From VFMC01 sp044359565 (GTDB lineage: Bacteria > Actinomycetota > Acidimicrobiia > Acidimicrobiales > Ilumatobacteraceae): a stretch of DNA of 64,000 nt. The DNA lies in the NCBI GenBank assembly GCA_044359565.1, contig JBIKLX010000003.1, positions 1-64,000 on the forward strand. Direction: 5' to 3'. Below, piece after piece: positions 32,735-40,964 of this stretch; positions within the stretch are counted from its first letter, which is position 1, and each line of letters begins with the position of its first letter. The notes under the pieces were generated by a model. The model saw only the letters and a list, made by a program, of their open reading frames with translations. It had not been told where the DNA came from and ran no database searches. The position numbers and the translations under genes were made by a program.

Positions 32735-33511
32735 ATGTCCGTCGTGCTGCTCGAGGTGAGCGATCGCATCGCCACCATCACCCTCAACCGTCCTGAAGCC
32801 CGCAACGCCCTGTCGAGCGAGGTGTTGCGACTGCTCCCCGAGGCGATGCGGTCAGCCGACGCCAACGACGACGTCGACGTCATCGTGCTCACCGGCGCCG
32901 ACCCGGCGTTCTGCGCCGGGCTCGACCTGAAAGAACTGGGTTCCACCGGCCGCAACCTCGGCGGTACCGGTGCCGACGGCGGCGTGAACGCGTCGGGGGT
33001 GCGCGGCCCGTTCCCCGGACTCACCAAACCACTCATCGGCGCAGTGAACGGGGTGGCCGTCACGGGCGGGTTCGAACTCGCCCTCAACTGCGACTTCCTG
33101 GTGGCCTCGGAGCGGGCGAAATTCGGCGACACCCATACACGGGTGGGCGTGATGCCGGGTTGGGGCCTCACGGTGCTGTTGTCGCAAGCCATCGGCGTGC
33201 GCCGGGCGCGTGAGATGAGCTTCACCGGCAACTTCTTGTCGGCCGACGAGGCGCTGCAGTGGGGCCTGGTCAACCACGTCGTGCCGCACGACGAGTTGCT
33301 GCCGTTCACCCGGTCGCTCGCCACCGACATCATCGGCAACGACCAACCGGGGGTGCGCCACATCCGCGGCACCTATGCCGCCATCAACGCCGACGAGGCA
33401 GGGTGGGCCACCGAGGCAGCCGACGGGCGGGCCTGGCAGCGGGCGAACTTCAGCCCCGAGCGGGTGGCCGAGCGTCGCGCCGCCATCCAGGCGCGCGGCC
33501 GCCAGCAGTAG
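32735..33511 (+). CDS. Enoyl-CoA hydratase
   Basis: 258 aa crotonase. RIATITLNRPEARNALSSEV near the N-terminus, PAFCAGLDLKELG near residue 66 (first oxyanion loop), GAVNGVAVTGGFELALNCDF near 108, and GVMPGWGLTVLLSQAIG near 145. The tail overlaps the convergent LPNTG gene by 62 bp. GAGGAT lies 9 nt before ATG 32735. Part of acyl-CoA oxidation. Confidence 0.92.
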   Translation: MSVVLLEVSDRIATITLNRPEARNALSSEVLRLLPEAMRSADANDDVDVIVLTGADPAFCAGLDLKELGSTGRNLGGTGADGGVNASGVRGPFPGLTKPLIGAVNGVAVTGGFELALNCDFLVASERAKFGDTHTRVGVMPGWGLTVLLSQAIGVRRAREMSFTGNFLSADEALQWGLVNHVVPHDELLPFTRSLATDIIGNDQPGVRHIRGTYAAINADEAGWATEAADGRAWQRANFSPERVAERRAAIQARGRQQ

Positions 33512-34043
33512 CGGGCCGGGGCCGGCCCAGTCGCACGGCCACCAGCCCGAGTGCCAGGCTCGCCGCACCGATCTCACCGGCGAGGAGACCGAGCCCACCG
33601 GTGTTCGGCAGGTCCTTCGCAGGAACCGGTACCGGTGCCTCCGAGGCCACCGCGGCACAGCGGTCGATCACCACCGACACGCCTGACACCACCACCTCGA
33701 CCGTGCCGCTGTAGCGCAACTGCACCGCGCCGCCGGGCACCACGGTACCCGGACCTGCGGCAGTGCCTCCGACGGTGACGGTGACGACGTGGGCGCTGCC
33801 GTCGGCCGCCAGACCGTCGGCCGACACACCAACGGTGCGCAATCGCTCGCCCGATGCCGGTGCGGCCACGGCCAGGCCGGTGTCGGCGGACACGGCGGCT
33901 GCACCGAGCGACACCGCGCCGGTCCACATCAACGTCTCGCGGGCGCACACCTCGGCCTGCCCGGACGAGGCCCGGGCAACGCTCGGCCACGACAACAGCA
34001 CGCACCACCCGGTGACCACCAGCACAGCGGACAGCGGCCGCAT
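33450..34043 (-). CDS. LPNTG-type putative cell-wall surface protein
   Basis: 197 aa. Signal peptide PLSAVLVVTGWCVLLSWPSVARAS, likely cut after ARA. Mid-region is a beta-rich extracellular domain (about 30-130) with two Cys (EVCARE, DRCAAV) that could bond. C-terminus has LPNTGG near residue 145, then a hydrophobic stretch LGLLAGEIGAASLALGLVAV and basic residues RLGRPRP, the plan of a sortase substrate, though the tail runs about 25 residues further than usual. Start at ATG 34043 or GTG 34046, overlapping the upstream SGNH gene stop. No sortase gene in the window. Confidence 0.72.
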   Translation of the reverse strand: MRPLSAVLVVTGWCVLLSWPSVARASSGQAEVCARETLMWTGAVSLGAAAVSADTGLAVAAPASGERLRTVGVSADGLAADGSAHVVTVTVGGTAAGPGTVVPGGAVQLRYSGTVEVVVSGVSVVIDRCAAVASEAPVPVPAKDLPNTGGLGLLAGEIGAASLALGLVAVRLGRPRPATAGGRAPGWRRDARPPARG

Positions 34044-35068
34044 CACAGTGCCGCACCCCGTTCGCGCAGCGCGGCGCGCACGACCTCGGTGATGTCGAGC
34101 GCCAGGATCTCGGCGCCCGCCACGTTCAGGTGGAAGCCGTCGTCGGCGCGCACGTCCTTACCCTGGCCGTCGCGGGGGTCGATCCGGTACTCGGCGTAGC
34201 CGCCCTCGTTGCCCGAGAAGCGCTGCCAGGTGTCGACGTAGCGAACCCCGGGGCGTTTGGCGACCTCTGCCCGCACCACCTCGTCCTGCACCTGCAACCG
34301 CGCCGTGAAGTCGGGGTCCTTGGCGTTGGGGATGCCCACCCACACCAGCGTGCGTCCCTCGGCGGCGAGCAGGTCCATGGCCGCGCCGACGCGGGCCCCG
34401 TACTCGGCCCGCCACTCGACGTCGCCGCCCTCCTCGCCGGTGGGTACCCCTACGAGCACCTTCTCCGAGACGTCGGTGATTGCCTGGGCGTCGTTGCCGC
34501 CGAACGTCACGACGACGATGTCGGGGTCGGCGGCCGGCACCACCGCGGCCATGTGCGCCGGCCAGTCGAAGTAGTCGGGGCGCGACAGACCCGACGACAC
34601 CTTGTAGTCGAGTTGAGTGGTGACGATCCCGGTCTCGTTCATCAGCGTCTCGAGGTACGGGCCGAACGCGCCTGCATCGGAGTCGCCCAGGATGAGCAGC
34701 CGCGCCGGGTTGTCGGGTGTGGGCGGGGGCTGGGCGAGGATCGGTGTCGTCGACTCGCTCACGTCGGTGACCGCCGGCGCTGCGGTATCCACGACCACGC
34801 CGGTGTCGACCGGTGCGGCCGCCGAATCGCCGTCGCTGCCGAACAACGCGTCGACCAGCTGGATCGCACCGATGACCAGCACGGCCAGCACGCCGAGCGC
34901 CGCCAGGCGGCGCACCAGGTAGCGCTGGCGGCTCACCCGCCGGCCCGGCTGTGGTCGAGCCGCCGACCCGGTGGACGGAGCGAACCAGGTGTCGTCGTCG
35001 GACGCCGTGTCGAGCAACTCGTCGGGCACGTCGGGGAGGGGCGCGTCGGGCGCGTCGAGAGGCTCCAT
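34043..35068 (-). CDS. Membrane-anchored SGNH/GDSL hydrolase (DUF459-like)
   Basis: 341 aa from ATG 35068 (alternative 35137). Acidic Pro-rich cytoplasmic N-terminus, one membrane helix RRLAALGVLAVLVIGAIQLV near residue 60, Thr/Ser linker, then an extracellular SGNH domain: LLILGDSDAGAFGPYL (block I Ser), VTFGGNDAQAI (Asn block III), DGFHLNVAGAEIL (Asp-His, block V). Likely a surface O-acyl esterase or acyltransferase helper. Co-transcribed with the LPNTG protein gene. Divergent from the BMP lipoprotein gene. Confidence 0.86.
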   Translation of the reverse strand: MEPLDAPDAPLPDVPDELLDTASDDDTWFAPSTGSAARPQPGRRVSRQRYLVRRLAALGVLAVLVIGAIQLVDALFGSDGDSAAAPVDTGVVVDTAAPAVTDVSESTTPILAQPPPTPDNPARLLILGDSDAGAFGPYLETLMNETGIVTTQLDYKVSSGLSRPDYFDWPAHMAAVVPAADPDIVVVTFGGNDAQAITDVSEKVLVGVPTGEEGGDVEWRAEYGARVGAAMDLLAAEGRTLVWVGIPNAKDPDFTARLQVQDEVVRAEVAKRPGVRYVDTWQRFSGNEGGYAEYRIDPRDGQGKDVRADDGFHLNVAGAEILALDITEVVRAALRERGAAL

Positions 35069-35131
35069 CGGATCGATCGGGGAAATGTTACGGCGCGGTG
35101 CAACGCTGCCGACGTCGCCCGCTCGGATGGG

Positions 35132-35183
35132 TAGCATGGCTCATGGAAATCCTTCCATCACCAACACTCCTAGGGGGAGACCA
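35132..35183 (+). promoter_or_regulatory. Promoter, inverted repeat and RBS of the BMP lipoprotein gene
   Basis: TAGCAT at 35132-35137, then ATGGAA-atcc-TTCCAT (35143-35158), a 6-bp inverted repeat right where transcription would start, and RBS TAGGGGGAGA before ATG 35184. The inverted repeat may be an operator or a short 5' hairpin. Confidence 0.45.
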
Positions 35184-36203
35184 ATGATCAAGAGCAAGCG
35201 CGTCATGGCGCTCGCACTCGTCGCTTCGCTCGGCCTCGTCGCCGCAGCCTGCGGCGACGACAGCGACTCGGGTTCGGGCAGCAGCGACTTCCTCGCCGGC
35301 ATCGCATTCGATACCGGTGGTCGCGGCGACGGCACCTTCAACGACTCGGCTGCCGCCGGTGGCGACAAGGCCAAGACCGACCTCGGTATCGAGCTCAAGG
35401 AGCTCGAGGCCACCGTCGACGAAGACCGCAAGGCCAACCTCGAGCTGCTCGCCGGCGACGGCGCCAAGGTCGTCGTCGGTGTGGGCTTCATGTTCACCGA
35501 CCCGATGGGCGAGATCGCCAAGGCCAACCCCAACATCACCTTCGGCATCGTCGACTCGGTGGTCGACGCCCCGAACGTGAAGAGCCTCATCTTCGCTGAA
35601 GAGCAGGGTTCGTTCCTCGTCGGTGCCGCCGCCGCCCTCAAGTGCGGTTGCGACAAGATCGGCTTCATCGGCGGCCAGGAGATCGACCTCATCAAGAAGT
35701 TCGAGGCCGGCTACACCGCTGGTGCGAAGCAGATCAACCCTGACATCACCGTCGAGGTCAAGTACCTCGGGCCCGCCGGCGACAACTCGGCATGGGGCAA
35801 CGTGGCCGGCGCCAAGGAGATCGCTTCCGGTTGGTACGCCGATGGCGTCGAGGTCGTCTACACCGCTGCTGGTGGTTCGGGCGCCGGCACCATCGAGGCC
35901 GCCATCGAGGCCGGCAAGTGGGCCGTCGGTGTCGACAGCGACCAGTACCTCACCGCTGGTAGCGACGACGCCAAGAAGGTCATCCTCACCTCGATGCTCA
36001 AGCGTGTCGACGTGGCCGTGTACGAGACCATCAAGGCCGTCAAGAACGGCGACACCAAGGGCGGCATCAACGTGTTCGACCTGAAGAACGACGGCGTGGG
36101 TTACGCCACCTCCGGTGGCTACATCGACGAGTTCAAGGATCAGCTCGACGCCTTGAAGAAGGACATCGTCGACGGCAAGATCACGGTGCCCACCGCTCCC
36201 TGA
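35184..36203 (+). CDS. BMP-family lipoprotein, nucleoside ABC transporter substrate-binding protein
   Basis: 339 aa. Lipoprotein signal VMALALVASLGLVAAACGDD with lipobox AAAC, Cys at about residue 23. BmpA/PnrA-type fold: IAFDTGGRGDGTFNDSAAAG near 42, DGAKVVVGVGFMFTDPMGEIA near 93 (in part: VVVGVGFMFTDPM), EEQGSFLVGAAAAL and GGQEIDLIKKFEAGYTAGAK. This family binds purine nucleosides. A 12-bp hairpin lies between this gene and the ATPase, so the binding protein can be made in excess. Confidence 0.93.
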   Translation: MIKSKRVMALALVASLGLVAAACGDDSDSGSGSSDFLAGIAFDTGGRGDGTFNDSAAAGGDKAKTDLGIELKELEATVDEDRKANLELLAGDGAKVVVGVGFMFTDPMGEIAKANPNITFGIVDSVVDAPNVKSLIFAEEQGSFLVGAAAALKCGCDKIGFIGGQEIDLIKKFEAGYTAGAKQINPDITVEVKYLGPAGDNSAWGNVAGAKEIASGWYADGVEVVYTAAGGSGAGTIEAAIEAGKWAVGVDSDQYLTAGSDDAKKVILTSMLKRVDVAVYETIKAVKNGDTKGGINVFDLKNDGVGYATSGGYIDEFKDQLDALKKDIVDGKITVPTAP

Positions 36204-36245
36204 TCGCCTCGGCGTTCGATACCAGTCATCAGCACTGATCGGCCG

Positions 36246-36282
36246 ATGGCCCGGGGGTTCACCCCCGGGCCATTGCCGTTTT
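36246..36282 (+). terminator. Hairpin terminator/attenuator between BMP and ATPase genes
   Basis: ATGGCCCGGGGG (36246-36257) and its complement (36262-36273) pair perfectly over a 4-nt loop, then TGCCGTTTT. Probably partial read-through to the downstream transporter genes. Confidence 0.8.
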
Positions 36283-36360
36283 CGGAGTCATCGCCGGGGC
36301 ATGTGGAATACTGGCCGGGCTGTCCGTGGCGTGCGGTCAGTCCGTCACGAGGGGGGATGT

Positions 36361-37929
36361 GTGAGCGAGACGTCGGCACCGTTCGCTGTCGTCCTGGAAG
36401 GCATCGGCAAGAGCTTCCCGGGCGTACGAGCCAACTACGACATCGACCTGCGCGTGCGGGCCGGCACCATTCATGCCATCGTCGGCGAGAACGGCGCCGG
36501 CAAGTCGACGCTGATGAAGACCCTCTACGGGATGCATCAGCCCGACGAAGGCACCATCACCGTGAACGGTGCCGAGAAGCACTTCAAGTCGCCCACTGAC
36601 GCCATCGCCGCAGGCATCGGCATGGTGCACCAGCACTTCATGCTGGCCGACAACCTCAGCGTGGTCGAGAACATCATCCTCGGCGCCGAGCCCGTCGGCG
36701 GCCGAGGGGTCATCAAGTTCGGCGAGGCCAAGCGCCTCATCAGCGAGTTGATGGCCTCGCTCGGCGTCGACTTCGACCTCGATGCGCCGGTGAGCGCGCT
36801 CGGCATCGGCCAGCGCCAACGGGTCGAGATCTTGAAGGTGCTCTACCGCGGTGCCCGCATCCTCATCCTCGACGAGCCCACCGCCGTGCTCGTGCCCCAG
36901 GAGGTCGACGAACTGTTCGTCACCCTGCGCCGCCTGGTCGACGACGGCGCCACGGTCATCTTCATCTCACACAAGCTCGACGAGGTGCTGGCGGTGAGCA
37001 ACGACATCACGGTCATCCGCCAGGGCACGACGGTGGCCACCACCACCCCGCACGAGGTCGACCGTCGGCAGTTGGCCGAGCTGATGGTGGGCAGCGAACT
37101 GCCCGACCCGTCCGGGCGCACCACCACCATCGGCGACGAGGTGCTGCTCGAGGTCGACTCTGTCGATGTTGCCGGCGCTGTGAAGGGCGCCAAGCTGGCA
37201 CTCGAAGCCGTCAGCCTGATCGTGCATTCGGGTGAGGTGGTGGGCATCGCCGGTGTGGAGGGCAACGGCCAGGCCGAGCTGTGCGAGGCCATCTTGGGCC
37301 TCACCCCCATCGTCGCCGCCGCTCCCGGCGACACGGCACCCCACGGACGGGTGGTGCTGGCCGGCGAGGACGTCACCACGGCACCCACCAGCGAGCGGCT
37401 CGGCAAGGGCATCTCGTACATCCCGTTCGACCGCCACCGCGAAGGCCTCCTGCTCGATTCGCCGCTGTGGGAGAACACCTTCCTCGGCCGTGAGGACGAG
37501 CCAGGCATGTCGAAGGGTCCGTTCCTGCTGCGCAGCAAGATGGAAGCCGACAGCCGGGCGGTCATCGAGCGCTTTGGAGTGCGCACACCCAGCGAGCAGG
37601 TGCCGGCATTCGCCCTCTCGGGCGGCAACCAGCAGAAGCTCATCGTCGGGCGCGAGATGGCCAGTAAGCCGAAGGTGCTGCTGGCCGCCCACCCCACCCG
37701 CGGTGTCGACGTGGGCGCCCAGGCCGCCATCTGGGACGAACTGCGCAACGCTCGCGACGCCGGCCTCGGCGTGGTGCTCATCTCGGCCGACCTCGAGGAG
37801 TTGATCGGCCTGTCCGACCGCATCCTCGTGATGTTCGACGGCCGGATCACGGCCTCACTCGACCCCGACACGGTCACCCCCGAACAACTCGGCCTCTACA
37901 TGACCGGCGAGATGCAGGAGGCATCGTGA
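36361..37929 (+). CDS. Nucleoside/sugar ABC transporter ATP-binding protein (two ABC domains)
   Basis: 522 aa, tandem nucleotide-binding domains. First: Walker A GENGAGKSTLMKTLYG near residue 42, signature ALGIGQRQRVEILK near 143, Walker B ILILDEPTAVL. Second: GVEGNGQAEL in place of a strict Walker A near 300, signature LSGGNQQKLIVGREM near 420, and VLLAAHPTRGVDVGAQ, where the usual Glu is absent. This layout is typical of the RbsA/NupA/BmpA class. GTG 36361 is 5 nt after GAGGGGGG; an upstream in-frame ATG at 36301 is rejected. Confidence 0.94.
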   Translation: MSETSAPFAVVLEGIGKSFPGVRANYDIDLRVRAGTIHAIVGENGAGKSTLMKTLYGMHQPDEGTITVNGAEKHFKSPTDAIAAGIGMVHQHFMLADNLSVVENIILGAEPVGGRGVIKFGEAKRLISELMASLGVDFDLDAPVSALGIGQRQRVEILKVLYRGARILILDEPTAVLVPQEVDELFVTLRRLVDDGATVIFISHKLDEVLAVSNDITVIRQGTTVATTTPHEVDRRQLAELMVGSELPDPSGRTTTIGDEVLLEVDSVDVAGAVKGAKLALEAVSLIVHSGEVVGIAGVEGNGQAELCEAILGLTPIVAAAPGDTAPHGRVVLAGEDVTTAPTSERLGKGISYIPFDRHREGLLLDSPLWENTFLGREDEPGMSKGPFLLRSKMEADSRAVIERFGVRTPSEQVPAFALSGGNQQKLIVGREMASKPKVLLAAHPTRGVDVGAQAAIWDELRNARDAGLGVVLISADLEELIGLSDRILVMFDGRITASLDPDTVTPEQLGLYMTGEMQEAS

Positions 37930-39026
37930 TGGACCGCCAGAAACTGCAGCGCATCGCGGTCACCTCGGCCAGTTCGGTGCTGGCCGTGCTGGTGGCGCTG
38001 GTCATCTGCGCCGTACTGCTGCTCATCACCGGCAAAGACCCCATCGAGGCCTACTCCACCCTGTTCGGCGCCGCAGGCGATACCAAAGTGCTGCTCGGCA
38101 CGATGAACCGGGCGACGCCGCTGATGATCTCGGCGGCCGCCGTGGCCATCGGGTTCAAGATGAACCTGTTCAACATCGGCGTCGAGGGCCAGATGCGGGT
38201 GGCGCTGCTCACCACCGCTGTCATCGGCGCCGCCGTGAAGCTGCCGGCGCCGCTGCACATCCTGCTGTGCCTCGTGGTGGCCATGGCCGCCGGTGCCGCC
38301 TGGAGTTCCATCGCCGCCTACCTGAAGGTGAAGCGTGGGGTGAACGAGGTCATCTCCACGATCATGCTCAACTTCATCGCGCTCAGCCTGGTGGCCTGGT
38401 CGTTCGACAAGTTCTTCCGCGTCGACAGCGCCTCCGAGAGCCTGCTTGTGAAGACCAAGGAGCTGCCCACCTCGGCCTGGTTCCCCGACATCGTCGACCG
38501 CCGACTGAACGGCATGTTCATCGTGGCGCTGCTGGTGCTGGTGTTCTTCTGGGTGATCGTGTGGAAGACGAAGTTCGGGTTCCGCCTGCGCGCCTCGGGC
38601 GGCAACCCCGGCGCAGCCCGGGTCACCGGCGTGAACCCGAAGCGGATGGTCACCGTGGCGATGCTGATGTCGGGCGCGCTCGCCGGCCTGGTGGGCATGC
38701 GTGCCCTCATGGGCGATGTGCACGCCTACCAGAACAACCTGGCCGAACAGCAGGGTTTCAACGGCATCGCCGTGGCGCTGCTGGGCCGCAACCACCCGCT
38801 CGGCATCTTCTTTTCGGCCATGCTGTTCGGCTTCCTCGGTGAGGCCTCGGGCAAGTTGCAACTGATCGACATCCCGAAAGAGATCGTCACGATCATGCAG
38901 GGCATCATCGTGTTGGCCGTGGTCATCATCAACGCCGCGGTGAAGCGCTGGGACGACCGGCGCATCCAACGCAAGGCGGCGGCGTTGCTCGAGGCGCAGC
39001 ACGGCCAGGTGGCGGTGGCCGCGTGA
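37929..39026 (+). CDS. Nucleoside ABC transporter permease (first)
   Basis: 365 aa, about nine or ten membrane helices. Family features of the BPD_transp_2 group: NRATPLMISAAAVAIGFKMNLFNIGVEGQM near residue 58 (in part: KMNLFNIGVEGQM), VKRGVNEVISTIMLNFIA near 137, and GGNPGAARVTGVNPKR near 225. AGGAGG sits 7 nt before ATG 37929; GTG 37926 is an alternative. Stop overlaps the next start (GTGA). Confidence 0.92.
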   Translation: MDRQKLQRIAVTSASSVLAVLVALVICAVLLLITGKDPIEAYSTLFGAAGDTKVLLGTMNRATPLMISAAAVAIGFKMNLFNIGVEGQMRVALLTTAVIGAAVKLPAPLHILLCLVVAMAAGAAWSSIAAYLKVKRGVNEVISTIMLNFIALSLVAWSFDKFFRVDSASESLLVKTKELPTSAWFPDIVDRRLNGMFIVALLVLVFFWVIVWKTKFGFRLRASGGNPGAARVTGVNPKRMVTVAMLMSGALAGLVGMRALMGDVHAYQNNLAEQQGFNGIAVALLGRNHPLGIFFSAMLFGFLGEASGKLQLIDIPKEIVTIMQGIIVLAVVIINAAVKRWDDRRIQRKAAALLEAQHGQVAVAA

Positions 39027-40300
39027 GCGCACTGAAGGATCTGTTCGCCCGCTACCGGGCCGCATCACCGGCCACGCGCCTGCTCATCGCCGGCCTCGGC
39101 CTCATGCTGGTGCTGTCGATCGCCCGCATCATCACGGGCGCCGACGACCTCACCAGTTCGGGCACCATCTCGTCGACCATGCGGGTGGCCACACCCATCC
39201 TGTTGGCCGGTCTGGCCGGCCTGTGGGCCGAGCGGGCAGGCATCGTCAACATCGGTATCGAGGGCATGATGATCCTCGGTTCGTGGCTCGGCGGGTTCGG
39301 GGCCTGGCACTGGGGCTCGTGGGCCGGCATCGCTCTGGCCGTGGTGGGTGGCGCCCTCGGCGGCCTGCTGCACGCCGTGGCCACGGTTCGATTCAACGTC
39401 GACCACGTGGTGTCGGGCATCGCCATCAACATCCTCGCCGCAGGCATCACCGAGTACATGTCGATCATCTTCTTCAAGGGCCAACAGGGCGGCGGAGAAA
39501 GCCAGTCACCCACAGGCAAGGGTGGTTACGGCGAGTTCGACATGCCGTTCCTGGCCGGCGGCCGCATCGGTTCGTGGCGCAGCCCCGACATCCTCGGCTG
39601 GCTCGAGCAGCGGCACAACATCCCGCTCATCCCCGACCTGGCCGGCCTGGTTCGCGGCATCGTCAGCGACGTGTACCTGCCCACCCTGCTCGCCCTTGCG
39701 CTCGTGCCGTTCACCGCCTGGATGCTGTGGCGCACCCGCTGGGGTCTGCGGATGCGCTCGTCGGGCGAGTCGCCGCAGGCCGGCGAGAGCCTGGGCGTGA
39801 ACATCGTCCGCATCCGCTACCAGGCAATGGCCGTCAGCGGTGCCCTGGCCGGCTTCGGTGGCGCCTACCTGTCGTGTGTGTTCACCAGCACCTATCGCCA
39901 GGGCCAGATCGCCGGCCGCGGCTACATCGGCCTCGCCACCACCATCTTCGGCAACTGGCGTCCGCTCGGTGTGCTGTCGGGCGCCGGCCTGTTCGGCTTC
40001 GCCGAGGCGTTGCGCTTCCGCGACGCGAAGAACGTGCCGGCGCTGTTCCTGGTGGCGGCGATCCTGGCTGCGTTCGTGATGATCGCCGCGGTGATGAACA
40101 AGCGGCCCGTGGGTGCAACGGTGGCCGCAGCAGCGGTGGCCATCGCCGCCGTGGCCTTCGCCCTCATCGAAGAGGTGCCCAACGACTGGTTGGCCGCCAC
40201 GCCGTACATCGTCACCCTGCTCGTCCTGGCCGGTGCCAGCCAGCAGCTGCGGCCACCGGCCCACGCCGGCCAGCCGTACCGCCCCGGCGACAGCCACTGA
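39023..40300 (+). CDS. Nucleoside ABC transporter permease (second)
   Basis: 425 aa, about ten helices. WAERAGIVNIGIEGMMILGSW near residue 75 (in part: GIVNIGIEGMM), NVDHVVSGIAINILAAGITEY near 127, SSGESPQAGESLGVNIVR near 250, and YRQGQIAGRGYIGLA near 295. Partner of the first permease. An extra pair of C-terminal helices is present. GTG start overlaps the previous stop. Last gene of the transporter operon. Confidence 0.92.
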   Translation: MSALKDLFARYRAASPATRLLIAGLGLMLVLSIARIITGADDLTSSGTISSTMRVATPILLAGLAGLWAERAGIVNIGIEGMMILGSWLGGFGAWHWGSWAGIALAVVGGALGGLLHAVATVRFNVDHVVSGIAINILAAGITEYMSIIFFKGQQGGGESQSPTGKGGYGEFDMPFLAGGRIGSWRSPDILGWLEQRHNIPLIPDLAGLVRGIVSDVYLPTLLALALVPFTAWMLWRTRWGLRMRSSGESPQAGESLGVNIVRIRYQAMAVSGALAGFGGAYLSCVFTSTYRQGQIAGRGYIGLATTIFGNWRPLGVLSGAGLFGFAEALRFRDAKNVPALFLVAAILAAFVMIAAVMNKRPVGATVAAAAVAIAAVAFALIEEVPNDWLAATPYIVTLLVLAGASQQLRPPAHAGQPYRPGDSH

Positions 40301-40354
40301 TCCTCAGGGTCGCGCGCCTGCTGCCCGCCGGCAGCCGACCGCCCCTCCCTGTGC

Positions 40355-40400
40355 CGTTTGTGAGCGAACCCCCGCCACAACCCGGCCCAGCTCACAAACG
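40355..40400 (+). repeat. REP-like palindrome copy 1
   Basis: Arms CGTTTGTGAGC and GCTCACAAACG flank a 24-nt core CCCGCCACAACCCGG. Between the permease gene and convergent queF. A weaker hairpin GCTGCC-cgcc-GGCAGC lies at 40320-40335. Confidence 0.85.
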
Positions 40401-40426
40401 CCGCATCACCGGGCGCCAACCCACTT

Positions 40427-40473
40427 GCGTTTGTGAGCGAAACCCGCCACAACCCGGCCCAGCTGACAAACGC
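40427..40473 (+). repeat. REP-like palindrome copy 2
   Basis: Arms GCGTTTGTGAGC and GCTGACAAACGC (one mismatch) around the same core as copy 1. Copies 1 and 2 are 26 bp apart in the same orientation. Confidence 0.85.
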
Positions 40474-40535
40474 CGGATGGCAGCGGGCGGATGGCGGTGG
40501 GTGGCGGGGGCTCGGCCGGGCCCGGTGGCCGGGCC

Positions 40536-40907
40536 TCAGCGGGTGAGGTGGGCGACCGCCTGCACCTCGATGCCGCCGCGCGGCCGCTGGGTGAGGGTGA
40601 CAGTGACTTCGTGCGGTTGGGCAGTGGCCATGACCTCGGCCGCGATCTCGGCGGTGAGCGCCTCGGCGAACACGGCCCGGTCGCGGAAGCCCCACAGGTA
40701 GAGCTTCAGACTCTTCGACTCGACGCACCACTGCTGGGGCACGTACTCGATGACGACGTGCGAGAGGTCGGGCTGGTTGGTGACCGGGCACATCGACTGC
40801 AGTTCGTCGGTGGTGAACCGCACCGTCGTGACGTGCTGGGGCGCCGGGAACACCTCGACGTGCTCGATGGCGTGGCGGACCGTGTTGCCGAGGACGGTGA
40901 GTTCCAT
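40536..40907 (-). CDS. queF: NADPH-dependent 7-cyano-7-deazaguanine reductase
   Basis: Reduces preQ0 to preQ1 in queuosine synthesis. 123 aa, unimodular QueF of normal length. Active-site Cys in LQSMCPVTNQPD near residue 40 and substrate-binding ESKSLKLYLWGFRD near 62; TQRPRGGIEVQAVA near the end. ATG 40907 with TATCCT (minus strand) 6 nt upstream, so leaderless. Divergent from the dioxygenase gene; starts are 57 bp apart. No other queuosine genes in the window. Confidence 0.94.
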   Translation of the reverse strand: MELTVLGNTVRHAIEHVEVFPAPQHVTTVRFTTDELQSMCPVTNQPDLSHVVIEYVPQQWCVESKSLKLYLWGFRDRAVFAEALTAEIAAEVMATAQPHEVTVTLTQRPRGGIEVQAVAHLTR

Positions 40908-40913
40908 TGGGCC

Positions 40914-40919
40914 AGGATA
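40914..40919 (-). promoter_or_regulatory. -10 box of a leaderless queF promoter
   Basis: TATCCT on the minus strand, 6 nt before ATG 40907. Confidence 0.5.
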
Positions 40920-40952
40920 GGCAGTACCGGTGCCGCCACGGCAGCCGCCGCC

Positions 40953-40958
40953 TACGCT
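40953..40958 (+). promoter_or_regulatory. -10 box of a leaderless promoter for the dioxygenase-adenosine deaminase pair
   Basis: TACGCT, 6 nt before ATG 40965; 34 bp from the opposing queF box. Confidence 0.5.
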
Positions 40959-40964
40959 GGGGCC

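Noticed and set aside
36301..36360. ATG 36301 as start of the nucleoside ATPase
   Set aside because: The extra 20 residues are unlike the family and GTG 36361 has a strong RBS.
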